The notes under the pieces are model-generated. The model saw only the letters and a program-made list of their open reading frames with translations. It was not told the origin of the DNA and made no database searches. From contig DASXAR010000033.1 in NCBI GenBank assembly GCA_036406595.1, positions 1 to 43,362 of the forward strand: a DNA stretch of 43,362 nt, read 5' to 3'. Shown here piece by piece: positions 8,550 through 15,357 of the stretch; positions within the stretch are counted from its first letter, which is position 1; every line of letters starts with the position of its first letter. Origin of the DNA: VRUE01 sp036406595. Lineage in GTDB: Bacteria > Actinomycetota > Thermoleophilia > Solirubrobacterales > 70-9. A program made the position numbers and the translations under genes.

Positions 8550-9866
8550 CTAACTCAGGCTGGATCTGACCACGCCGGCAAGGCGCGCTGCCACCGCCTC
8601 GGCCTCGCCTGTCTCGGGCGCCTCGACCATGACCCGGATCAGCGGTTCGGTCCCAGAGGGCCGCAGCAGGACCCGTCCGCGCCCGCGCAGCGCGTCGTCC
8701 TCGCGCTCGACCGCGGCCCAGACGTCCGCAGCGTCGGAGATCGCCTCACGGTCGGCCACCTCGACGTTGACCAGGATCTGTGGAAACTTGGCCATCGACT
8801 CGACGCCGTCGAGGCCCCGGTCGCCCAGCTCCCGCATCGTCATCAGCGCGGCGGCGATCCCGTCTCCGGTCGCCACGAAGTCCGTGGCGATGATGTGCCC
8901 CGACTGCTCTCCTCCCAGCGACCAGTCGCGGCGCCGCAACTCGTCGAGCACGTGGCGATCGCCGACGTCGGTCACTGCGACCTCGATCCCCTGCTCCTCC
9001 ATCGCCAGGTGGAAGCCGTAGTTGCTCATCACGGTCACCGCGACGCCGCCGCGCAGCTCGCCCCGAGCGGCGGCGCCGCGGGCGATCAGGGCGATCAGCT
9101 CGTCGCCATCGTGGGCCCGGCCCGTAGCGTCGACCGCGAGCACCCGGTCCCCGTCGCCGTCGAACGCGAAGCCGACCGTCGCCTTCGAGCAGGCGACGTG
9201 AGCGCCGAGGTTCTCGAGGTGCGTGGAGCCGCAGCCGGAGTTGATGTTGCGCCCGTCTGGCTCGACCGCGATCGGCTCGACCGTCGCGCCGAGGCGCTCG
9301 AAGATCTCCGGCGCGACCCGGTAGGTGGCGCCGTTCGCGCAGTCCAGGGCGATCACCCGGCCGCCGAGGTCGAGCGGGAAGGCGGTCTCCAGGGCCCGCA
9401 GGTAGTCCTCGCGTGCCCCGTTCAGCTCTCGCACCTGGCCCGGCGAGGCGCCGCGAGCCGGTTCGTCGAGTCGCGCTTCGATCGCCGCCTCCGCCTCGTC
9501 TTCGAGCTTCGTCCCGCCGCGGTTGAAGAACTTGATCCCGTTGTCGCCGTAGGGGTTGTGGGAGGCGGAGACCACCGCCGCCAGGTCGAGCCCGAGGCGC
9601 CGCGCCAGGATCGCTGCGGCCGGCGTCGGAAGCACGCCGGCGAGAAGAGCGTCCCCGCCGCCCTGAGCGATCCCGGCGGCGAGGGCGGCCTCGAGCATCG
9701 GCCCCGACTCGCGCGTGTCGCGGACGATCAGGACCTGGGGGCGCTCGACATCGGCGACCTCTACCGCTGCTCGCCCGAGCTCGGTCGCGAGCTCGGCGGT
9801 GAGCAGCGACCCGACCTCTCCTCGAACCCCGTCGGTTCCGAAGAGCTTGCGCCCAGGAATCGACAC
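8550..9866 (-). CDS. glmM: phosphoglucosamine mutase
   Basis: 438 residues. The phosphoserine loop VVSASHNPYGDNGIKFF, the Mg-binding FDGDGDRVL, the sugar-binding GGEQSGHII and the C-terminal phosphate-binding RPSGTEPLIRVMVE are all present in order. GlmM converts glucosamine-6-phosphate to glucosamine-1-phosphate for UDP-GlcNAc synthesis. The start is GTG at 9864-9866 (reading SIPGRKLFGTDGVRG), 8 nt after the rpsI stop. It is co-transcribed with glmS. Confidence 0.97.
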   Translation of the reverse strand: MSIPGRKLFGTDGVRGEVGSLLTAELATELGRAAVEVADVERPQVLIVRDTRESGPMLEAALAAGIAQGGGDALLAGVLPTPAAAILARRLGLDLAAVVSASHNPYGDNGIKFFNRGGTKLEDEAEAAIEARLDEPARGASPGQVRELNGAREDYLRALETAFPLDLGGRVIALDCANGATYRVAPEIFERLGATVEPIAVEPDGRNINSGCGSTHLENLGAHVACSKATVGFAFDGDGDRVLAVDATGRAHDGDELIALIARGAAARGELRGGVAVTVMSNYGFHLAMEEQGIEVAVTDVGDRHVLDELRRRDWSLGGEQSGHIIATDFVATGDGIAAALMTMRELGDRGLDGVESMAKFPQILVNVEVADREAISDAADVWAAVEREDDALRGRGRVLLRPSGTEPLIRVMVEAPETGEAEAVAARLAGVVRSSLS

Positions 9867-9874
9867 GGCGCGAC

Positions 9875-10762
9875 TCAGCGCTTCGAGAACTGCGGCCGCT
9901 TGCGAGCCTTCTTCAGCCCCGCCTTGCGCCGCTCCTTGACCCGGGCGTCCCGGGTGAGGAAGCCGCGCCGCTTCAACTCGGTGCGCAGCTCCGGGTCGAC
10001 CTCGGTGAGCGCACGGGCGATGCCGTGGCGCACCGCGCCCGCCTGCCCGCTGATGCCGCCGCCGTGCACCCTGACGCGGACGTCGACGTTGCCCTCGTAG
10101 CCCGTGGCCGCCAGGGGCTGGCGGGCCATCGTCTGGTGCAGAGGACGGGGAAAGAACTCCTCGAGCGGGCGCCTGTTGACCTCGATCCTGCCGCTTCCGG
10201 GAAGCAGGATGACGCGGGCGATCGAGCTCTTCCGCTTGCCCGTTGCCAGGAAGCGGGCGTCGCCCTCCAGCTTCGCGGGCGCCCGGCTGGCGGCCGCGGG
10301 CTCCTCCACGGAGTCCCCGGTGAGCGCCTCCTCGCGCTGCCGGCGCTCCTCCGCTTCGGCCTCCCGCCTCGCCTGCTCCTCGGCAGAAAGAGGCCGCTCC
10401 TCGGCCTCGACGGCGATCGGCTCCAGATCCGCCCCCGGGATCAGGTCTTTTTTCCCTTTGTCCTGGGCCTTGGCCTCCTCGGCAGCCGGCTCGGCCGCGG
10501 GCTCCTCCTGCTCAGCCACACCCTCCGCCGCGGCCTCCCCCACCTGCTCCTCGTCGTCAGTGGACTCAGCCTCGACGTCCGAACCCTCGTCGAACTGATC
10601 CGCCTCTGCCGCGGGTGGCGTGGGGGTGGCTTCCTCGCCCGCAGGCTCTGCCGAGGACGAGGTGCCCTCCCCCGCGACAGGACCCGCGGCCTGATCGGCC
10701 TCATCCTGCGTCGGTTTGGCCTCGTCCTCTGAAGTCTCGTTGTCCTGCGGCTCGTCGATCAC
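9875..10762 (-). CDS. rpsI: 30S ribosomal protein S9 (uS9) with long acidic N-terminal extension
   Basis: 295 residues, more than twice the usual length of about 130. The C-terminal 130 residues are a normal uS9: ATGKRKSSIARVILLPGSG, HGGGISGQAGAVRHGIARAL and the basic tail KARKRPQFSKR that reaches the tRNA in the P site. Residues 1 to about 165 are low-complexity, very rich in E, A, D and P, with an RREAEAEERRQREE charged stretch; this part is not conserved S9. The start is GTG at 10760-10762, overlapping the rplM stop by 4 nt (GTGA). No nearer in-frame ATG/GTG matches a short S9, and the acidic region is open without a stop, so I regard it as translated. Confidence 0.93.
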   Translation of the reverse strand: MIDEPQDNETSEDEAKPTQDEADQAAGPVAGEGTSSSAEPAGEEATPTPPAAEADQFDEGSDVEAESTDDEEQVGEAAAEGVAEQEEPAAEPAAEEAKAQDKGKKDLIPGADLEPIAVEAEERPLSAEEQARREAEAEERRQREEALTGDSVEEPAAASRAPAKLEGDARFLATGKRKSSIARVILLPGSGRIEVNRRPLEEFFPRPLHQTMARQPLAATGYEGNVDVRVRVHGGGISGQAGAVRHGIARALTEVDPELRTELKRRGFLTRDARVKERRKAGLKKARKRPQFSKR

Positions 10763-11193
10763 GGCTCAATCTCCATCGGTTTGGGCTGCTGGGCGGCGTG
10801 CGGATGATCCGGGCCGGCGTAGACCTTCAGCTTGGTCAGCTGCTTGCGCGCGAGGCGGTTGCGGGGCAGCATCCCCTTCACCGCCTTGCGGATCACCTCC
10901 TCCGGTCTGCGGTCGAGCATTTCGGCAAGCGTGCGGGACTTGATCCCGCCCGGATAGCCGCTGTGGCGCCAGTAGCGCTTCTGCTCCAGCTTGTTTCCGG
11001 TCACCCGCACCTTCTCCGCATTGACGATGACCACGAAGTCACCGGTGTCGACGTGCGGGGTGTACTCGGGCTTGCGCTTGCCGCGCAGGGCGTCGGCGAC
11101 GCGGGTCGCGAGCCGTCCGAGCGTCTTTCCGTCGGCATCGACGACATACCAGTCGCGCTGGCGATCGGCGGGTGTGGCGACGTAGGTCTTCAT
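10759..11193 (-). CDS. rplM: 50S ribosomal protein L13 (uL13)
   Basis: 144 residues, normal length. Diagnostic segments are DWYVVDADGKTLGRLATRVA, HVDTGDFVVIVNAEKVRVTG, YWRHSGYPGG and KGMLPRNRL. It is an early-assembly 50S protein and the first gene of the minus-strand operon that reaches infA. The ATG is at 11191-11193. No strong Shine-Dalgarno sequence precedes it; a pyrimidine-rich stretch does. It is transcribed divergently from the riboswitch-controlled M23 peptidase. Confidence 0.97.
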   Translation of the reverse strand: MKTYVATPADRQRDWYVVDADGKTLGRLATRVADALRGKRKPEYTPHVDTGDFVVIVNAEKVRVTGNKLEQKRYWRHSGYPGGIKSRTLAEMLDRRPEEVIRKAVKGMLPRNRLARKQLTKLKVYAGPDHPHAAQQPKPMEIEP

Positions 11194-11228
11194 CGTGAAA
11201 AACCGCGCCGGTCACCCAGCGCGGGCGG

Positions 11229-11257
11229 TGGATGATAGCCGTAGGAGCGTCTATACT
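11229..11257 (+). promoter_or_regulatory. putative promoter for c-di-AMP riboswitch/M23 transcript
   Basis: TATACT at 11252-11257 is a good -10 hexamer. TGGATG at 11229-11234 is a plausible -35 with 17-nt spacing. The predicted start would fall just before the riboswitch fold. The 230-nt divergent region must also hold the rplM promoter, for which only a weak TATCAT-like -10 (minus strand, 11232-11237) is visible. Confidence 0.5.
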
Positions 11258-11261
11258 GCCG

Positions 11262-11420
11262 CGCCAGCAAATGCCGAATCCCGGCCGGGCCACCGGACGG
11301 GAGCGGAGGAACCGCAGGGACCTTGCAGGTCCCGGGGGCGAATCGGGCGAAGTAGCGCCCGTAGCGCATCTCTTTCAGCGCGAGCCCGACAGCTAACTCC
11401 GCAGGCGATCGAAAGAGAGG
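11262..11420 (+). ncRNA. ydaO-yuaA (c-di-AMP) riboswitch
   Basis: The leader carries the conserved blocks of the ydaO class in order: ATGCCGAATCC at 11271-11281, GGGGGCGAATC near 11344, and the highly conserved 3' block GAGCCCGACAGCTAACTCC near 11382 followed by GCAGGCG. The class binds cyclic di-AMP and in actinobacteria commonly sits in front of cell-wall hydrolase genes, which is the case here. The 3' end runs into GAGAGG, the likely ribosome-binding site of the M23 gene, so control could be by ribosome access or by termination. Exact ends are approximate. Confidence 0.9.
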
Positions 11421-11426
11421 CACGTG

Positions 11427-12431
11427 GTGCGCAGCGCAGCGGGAGCCGCCTGTTCCACGGCGGCGGCGAAGGCATCGACAGTCATATTCGTCGTCCTCGC
11501 CTGCCTGCCCCCGATCGCCACCGCCACGACGGGCGGAGCGCCGACGGCGGCCGGCGGACCGCCGCCCCCGCCCAGTCGTGGCGGCAAGCCGGACCCGGCG
11601 CCGAGCGCCGGCGCCGTGACCCTCCTCGCGGCGAAGACGTCTCCCCGCAAGTCCTTCTACTACGGCGTGCGGAGTCCCCGGCTCAGCTACGAAATCGGCA
11701 GCGACCTGCCGCAGAACGACCTTCGGGTCGACGTCGTCGACGAACGCGGCGAAGTCGTCAAGAGTTTCTTCCGCAACGACGTCGCGCCGGGCGTCGCCGA
11801 CAGCGTGCGTTGGGACGGGACGACGACGGAACGCAGGCCGGCGCGCAACGGCCGCTACACGTTCCGGATCGTCCCCCAGGCCGGCGGGCCGGCGCTCCGG
11901 CTCCCCTACGCGGCCACCGCGTCGCGGCACCACACGCGCGGGAAGCCCGCCCGCAGGGAGTCGCGGGCCCGCTCCTCGAGCGGCGAAGGCCTCAGCTTCG
12001 CGATGTACGGGTACGCCTTCCCGCTGCTCGGGGCGCACGACTTCGGCGGCGCCGCGGGCCGCTTCGGCGCCCCCCGCTCGGGACACACGCACGAGGGCCA
12101 GGACGTGTTGGCCGCCTGCGGCGTCCCGGTCGTCGCCGCCCGTGGCGGTCGCGTCCAGTATTCGGGCTACCAGGGCGCCGCCGGCAACTACGTAGTGATC
12201 GACGGCCGGGGGACCGGCTACGACACCGCCTACATGCATCTCCGCGCCCCCTCCCCCCTCCATACCGGCGACCCGGTCCGGACCGGGCAGCCGATCGGCG
12301 TCGTCGGCGACACCGGCGACGCGACCGCCTGCCACCTGCACTTCGAGCTCTGGACGCCTCCCGGCTGGTATGAGGGCGGCAGCCCGGTCGATCCGCTGCC
12401 CCACCTGAAGAAGTGGGACAGCTACAGCTGA
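11427..12431 (+). CDS. secreted M23 family metallopeptidase (peptidoglycan hydrolase)
   Basis: About 334 residues. A signal peptide with hydrophobic core VIFVVLACLPPIATA is followed by a Pro/Gly linker and a strand-rich middle region. The C-terminal M23/LytM domain has the zinc motifs HTHEGQDV (H-x(3-4)-D type) and HLHFELW (HxH), with GNYVVIDG and GQPIGVVGDTGDAT between them. Such enzymes cleave peptide cross-bridges in peptidoglycan. Tandem GTG codons at 11424 and 11427 are possible starts; I choose the second because GAGAGG (11415-11420) is then 6 nt upstream. Expression is expected to depend on the c-di-AMP riboswitch directly upstream, which links wall turnover to c-di-AMP. Confidence 0.9.
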   Translation: MRSAAGAACSTAAAKASTVIFVVLACLPPIATATTGGAPTAAGGPPPPPSRGGKPDPAPSAGAVTLLAAKTSPRKSFYYGVRSPRLSYEIGSDLPQNDLRVDVVDERGEVVKSFFRNDVAPGVADSVRWDGTTTERRPARNGRYTFRIVPQAGGPALRLPYAATASRHHTRGKPARRESRARSSSGEGLSFAMYGYAFPLLGAHDFGGAAGRFGAPRSGHTHEGQDVLAACGVPVVAARGGRVQYSGYQGAAGNYVVIDGRGTGYDTAYMHLRAPSPLHTGDPVRTGQPIGVVGDTGDATACHLHFELWTPPGWYEGGSPVDPLPHLKKWDSYS

Positions 12432-12454
12432 GCACGAGTCTCATGATCTAAGCG

Positions 12455-12601
12455 CATCAGGCCCATGGCTGGGCAGAGGAAGCGCTGAACCGGCTCGGGG
12501 GCGCCGGCTAGGCGAGCGGCGAGGCCGGCTTCGAGCTCTCCGCCCACGACATCGTCCTCCGCGGCCTCTGCCCTGCCTGCCGGCTGGCGGAGCCCGGCTG
12601 A
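12455..12601 (+). pseudogene. Fur-family regulator C-terminal remnant
   Basis: In one frame this reads an alpha-helical stub (WAEEALNRLGGAG), a TAG stop at 12509-12511, then GEAGFELSAHDIVLRGLCPA followed by C and a TGA at 12599-12601. The last segment resembles the dimerisation/zinc end of Fur/Zur/PerR proteins (H-x-x-x-x-x-G-x-C-x-x-C). The DNA-binding half is absent. It is therefore a decayed fragment. Its position next to a ZIP transporter fragment supports an ancestral metal-homeostasis locus. The family call rests on one short motif. Confidence 0.45.
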
Positions 12602-12851
12602 GCGACCGTGCCCGCCGTCGCCATCCCGCTCGCGGGGATCGTCGGCTCGTTCGCCAGCGTCTCCGACCAGACCCTCGGCTACATCCTCTGCCTCTACAGC
12701 GGCTTCTTCCACTGCATGGGCGCGACCGGCCTGCTGCCCGAGGCCCACGCGCATGCCTCATGGCGGAAAGTCGGGCTGACCGCCTCCGTCTTCGCGCTCA
12801 TATTCGTCATTCGCGCTCATATTCGTCATCACCCGCATCGCCGGCGTCTGA
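12602..12851 (+). pseudogene. ZIP-family metal transporter C-terminal remnant (frameshifted)
   Basis: From about 12608 the frame reads AIPLAGIVGSFASV, YILCLYSGFFHCMGATGLLP and EAHAH. This resembles the last transmembrane helices of ZIP zinc/iron transporters, including the LLPEAH metal-site helix. The N-terminal half is missing. A perfect 19-bp tandem duplication (12791-12828) shifts the frame within the final helix; removing one copy restores FALIFVITRIAGV and a stop at 12849-12851. As written the frame runs on into the neighbouring palindrome. Read with the preceding Fur-like fragment, it is a decayed metal-uptake locus. Confidence 0.5.
12791..12828. repeat. 19-bp perfect tandem duplication
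   Basis: The unit ttcgcgctcatattcgtca occurs at 12791-12809 and again at 12810-12828 with no spacer. Its length is not a multiple of three, so it disrupts the ZIP-like reading frame. The last bases of the opposite-strand gene (12807-13712) also lie in this duplication and read DDEYERE. Confidence 0.95.
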
Positions 12852-13712
12852 CGTTGGACGTGCCGGTGGTTGGCCACCCATAGGGTGGGATAACCACCGG
12901 CACGCCGGCCGGCGTCGCCCATGCAGCTCGAGCGCGGCGAGGGCGACCGCCACCGGAACTGTCGCCGGCAGCGTGTCGACGGCGAAGAACAGCAGGTCGA
13001 ATGCCAGCGCAAGGATCGCTACCAGCGCCGCGCCAATTATCTGCAAATTCTGCCGACGGGCCGGAAACCCACCGATGAGGTGGGTTTCCGGCCCGTCGGC
13101 GGGGAGGGCGAGAAGGCAACCGAGGGTGGCGGCGACGAAGAAGTCGCCGAAGCCCATCTGGGCGGCGCCGAAGTGGACCACCTGGAGCCGCGGCAGGCCG
13201 GCCGGCACCGCCGCGCTCAGCACGGAGTTCGGGCCCTGAAGCAGTTCGGCCGCAACGAACCACGTGTCGACCGCGGCCATCGCGTAGATCCCGGCCTTCA
13301 ACCAGGTCACCGGGGCGACGGAGACGAGCAGCCAGCCGAGGCCGATGCACCCGAGGCCGGTCAGCGCGGCGGCCGAGGCCTCTCCCGCCAGGGAGCCCGG
13401 CGAGGCCCAGGCGAGGACGAAGAGGGGCGGTGCCGCCAGTGCCCACACCGGCCTGGCGCCGTGGATCAGGGTCGCCAGCGAAAGCGCGGCGAGCGGGGGG
13501 ACCGCGATCAGCGCGAGCCACGAGAGAACCTCCGCCGATTCGCCCTCCAGGGCGACGATCCCGATCACGACGACGATCGAGAGAGCCGGCACGAGCGCCC
13601 ACCAGGGGCTGCGGAATCGCTTCGCCCACTCCGCCGGCCGGCCGGCGGGCAGCGCGACGAGCACCCCCTGCGCCAGGCTCAGGATTGAAATCGAGACTGC
13701 GAAGGACGGCAT
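12807..13712 (-). CDS. polytopic membrane protein, possible GxGD-type (presenilin-like) aspartyl protease
   Basis: 301 residues, highly hydrophobic, about eight or nine membrane segments. Two candidate catalytic aspartates lie in membrane segments: D149 in YAMAAVDTWFV and D190 in QMGFGDFFVA (a GxGD motif). A later LPATVPV at 248-254 sits where presenilin/signal-peptide-peptidase relatives have PAL. This arrangement suggests, but does not prove, an intramembrane aspartyl protease. Residues 205-221 are encoded by a perfect 22-bp palindrome and residues about 270-285 by a second palindrome. The C-terminus then runs into the opposite-strand ZIP remnant, so the natural end may have been nearer residue 265. 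It follows guaA by 19 nt and may share its transcript. Confidence 0.6.
   Translation of the reverse strand: MPSFAVSISILSLAQGVLVALPAGRPAEWAKRFRSPWWALVPALSIVVVIGIVALEGESAEVLSWLALIAVPPLAALSLATLIHGARPVWALAAPPLFVLAWASPGSLAGEASAAALTGLGCIGLGWLLVSVAPVTWLKAGIYAMAAVDTWFVAAELLQGPNSVLSAAVPAGLPRLQVVHFGAAQMGFGDFFVAATLGCLLALPADGPETHLIGGFPARRQNLQIIGAALVAILALAFDLLFFAVDTLPATVPVAVALAALELHGRRRPACRWLSHPMGGQPPARPTSDAGDAGDDEYERE
12860..12903. repeat. palindrome A: 12-bp stem with nested 6-bp stem
   Basis: The left arm GTGCCGGTGGTT (12860-12871) pairs perfectly with the right arm AACCACCGGCAC (12892-12903). Between them CCACCC-ATA-GGGTGG forms a nested hairpin. It lies between the ZIP remnant stop and the C-terminal codons of the opposing membrane-protein gene. 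It could serve as a bidirectional terminator or be a REP-like palindromic element. There is no T-tract. Confidence 0.85.
13052..13100. repeat. palindrome B: perfect 22-bp inverted repeat with 5-nt loop inside a coding region
   Basis: The arms at 13052-13073 and 13079-13100 are perfectly complementary over 22 bp, separated by GATGA. The whole 49-nt palindrome is inside the membrane-protein gene and encodes a charged loop (ADGPETHLIGGFPARRQ) between two hydrophobic segments. This looks like a palindromic element inserted into the gene at a tolerated loop. Being 49 nt, an insertion plus a 2-bp target duplication would keep the frame. Confidence 0.9.
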
Positions 13713-13731
13713 CGCCGCCCCCAGCCTCCGC

Positions 13732-15357
13732 CTACTCCCACTCGATCGTCGCCGGGGGCTTCGAGGAGATGTCGAGGGCGACTCTGTTGACGCCGCGCAC
13801 CTCGTTGATGATCCGGTTGGAGACGCGCTCGAGCAGGTCGTAGGGAAGGCGTGCCCAATCGGCGGTCATCGCGTCGTCGGAGGTCACCGCCCGGATCACG
13901 ATCGGGTACGCGTAGGTGCGGCCGTCCCCCTGCACCCCCACCGAGCGGACGACGGGCAGCACGCAGAACGATTGCCAGAGCTGCCTGTAGAGCTCCGCGG
14001 CGCGGATCTCCTCCTGCAGGATCGCGTCGGCGGCGCGGAGGATGTCGAGCCGTTCCCGGTTGACCTCGCCTCCGACTATGCGGATCGCCAGGCCGGGGCC
14101 CGGAAACGGCTGGCGCCAGACGAGGCGTTCGGGAAGGCCGAGCTCGGCGCCAACCGCGCGCACCTCGTCCTTGAACAGCATCCGGAGCGGCTCGACCAGC
14201 TCGAACTCGAGGTCCTCAGGCAGGCCGCCGACGTTGTGGTGCGACTTGATCGTCGCCGCGTGATCGCTGCCTCCCGACTCGATCACGTCCGAGTAGAGGG
14301 TGCCCTGGACGAGAAAGGCGGCGTCCTCGAGCTTGACTGCCTCCTCCTCGAAGACCCGGATGAACTCCTCGCCGATCACCTTGCGCTTTCGCTCAGGCTC
14401 GTCGATCCCGGCGAGCCTCGAGAGGAATCGCTCCTCGGCGTCGACGTGGACGAGCGGGATCCCGAACTGCTCGAACGCGGCGACGACCTGGTCGGCCTCG
14501 TTGAGCCGCATCAGCCCATGGTCGACGAAGACGCAGGTGAGCCGCTCGCCGACCGCCTCGTGGACGAGCATCGCCGCGACCGAGGAGTCGACTCCACCGG
14601 AGAGGCCGCAGATGACCCGCCCCTCCCCGACCTGGGCGCGGATCCTCTCCACCTGTTCGGCGATCACCGACTGCGGCGACCATTGCTGCTCGCAGCCGGC
14701 GATCTCCCGCAGGAAGCGGGTCAGGACCTCCGTCCCGTAGGGCGTGTGCACGACCTCCGGGTGGAACTGGATTCCGTAAAGGCCGCGCTCGGGCGACTCG
14801 CACGCGGCCACCGGCGAGCCCGGCGTCGAGGCGAGAGGCACGAACCCCTCGGGTGGCTCGAAGACGGTGTCGCGGTGGCTCATCCAGCAGGTCTGCGACT
14901 CGGGCAGGCCGCCGAGCAGCCGCCCACCGTCGTTGCGGAGGGTCAGCTCGGCGCGGCCGAACTCCCCCGACTCGGCCCCCTCCACCCTGCCGCCGAGCGC
15001 CTGCACCATCGCCTGCATGCCGTAGCAGATGCCCAGCATCGGGACCTCGAGGTCGAGCAGCTCGGTCGGGAACCGCGGCGCTTCTGGCTCATAGACCGAC
15101 GCCGGACCCCCCGAGAGGACCAGCCCCTTCGAGCCACGCTCCCGTATCACCTCCGGCGCGGTCGTCACCGGCAGCAGCTCCGCAAAGACGCCGCATTCGC
15201 GGATGCGCCTTGCGATCAGCTGCGAGTACTGCCCGCCGAAGTCGAGGACCAAGACCTCCTCGAGCGCATTCCGGCCGGCTGGCGGCGCCGTCGATGGAGG
15301 ATCCGCTGCGGTGACAGGACCCGCCGGCCGGGATGCTCCCGTGCTGGGGCTAGTCAT
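13732..15357 (-). CDS. guaA: GMP synthase (glutamine-hydrolysing)
   Basis: 541 residues. After a non-conserved N-terminal stretch of about 33 residues come a class I glutamine amidotransferase (VLDFGGQYSQLIARRI, nucleophile in GICYGMQAM), an ATP-pyrophosphatase domain with the P-loop SGGVDSSVAAMLVHEA, and the dimerisation domain ending SKPPATIEWE. It converts XMP to GMP with glutamine and ATP. The ATG at 15355-15357 overlaps the guaB3 stop by 8 nt, so the two guanine-nucleotide genes are coupled. The N-terminal stretch may mean the true start is internal, but no better ribosome-binding site is visible. Confidence 0.96.
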   Translation of the reverse strand: MTSPSTGASRPAGPVTAADPPSTAPPAGRNALEEVLVLDFGGQYSQLIARRIRECGVFAELLPVTTAPEVIRERGSKGLVLSGGPASVYEPEAPRFPTELLDLEVPMLGICYGMQAMVQALGGRVEGAESGEFGRAELTLRNDGGRLLGGLPESQTCWMSHRDTVFEPPEGFVPLASTPGSPVAACESPERGLYGIQFHPEVVHTPYGTEVLTRFLREIAGCEQQWSPQSVIAEQVERIRAQVGEGRVICGLSGGVDSSVAAMLVHEAVGERLTCVFVDHGLMRLNEADQVVAAFEQFGIPLVHVDAEERFLSRLAGIDEPERKRKVIGEEFIRVFEEEAVKLEDAAFLVQGTLYSDVIESGGSDHAATIKSHHNVGGLPEDLEFELVEPLRMLFKDEVRAVGAELGLPERLVWRQPFPGPGLAIRIVGGEVNRERLDILRAADAILQEEIRAAELYRQLWQSFCVLPVVRSVGVQGDGRTYAYPIVIRAVTSDDAMTADWARLPYDLLERVSNRIINEVRGVNRVALDISSKPPATIEWE

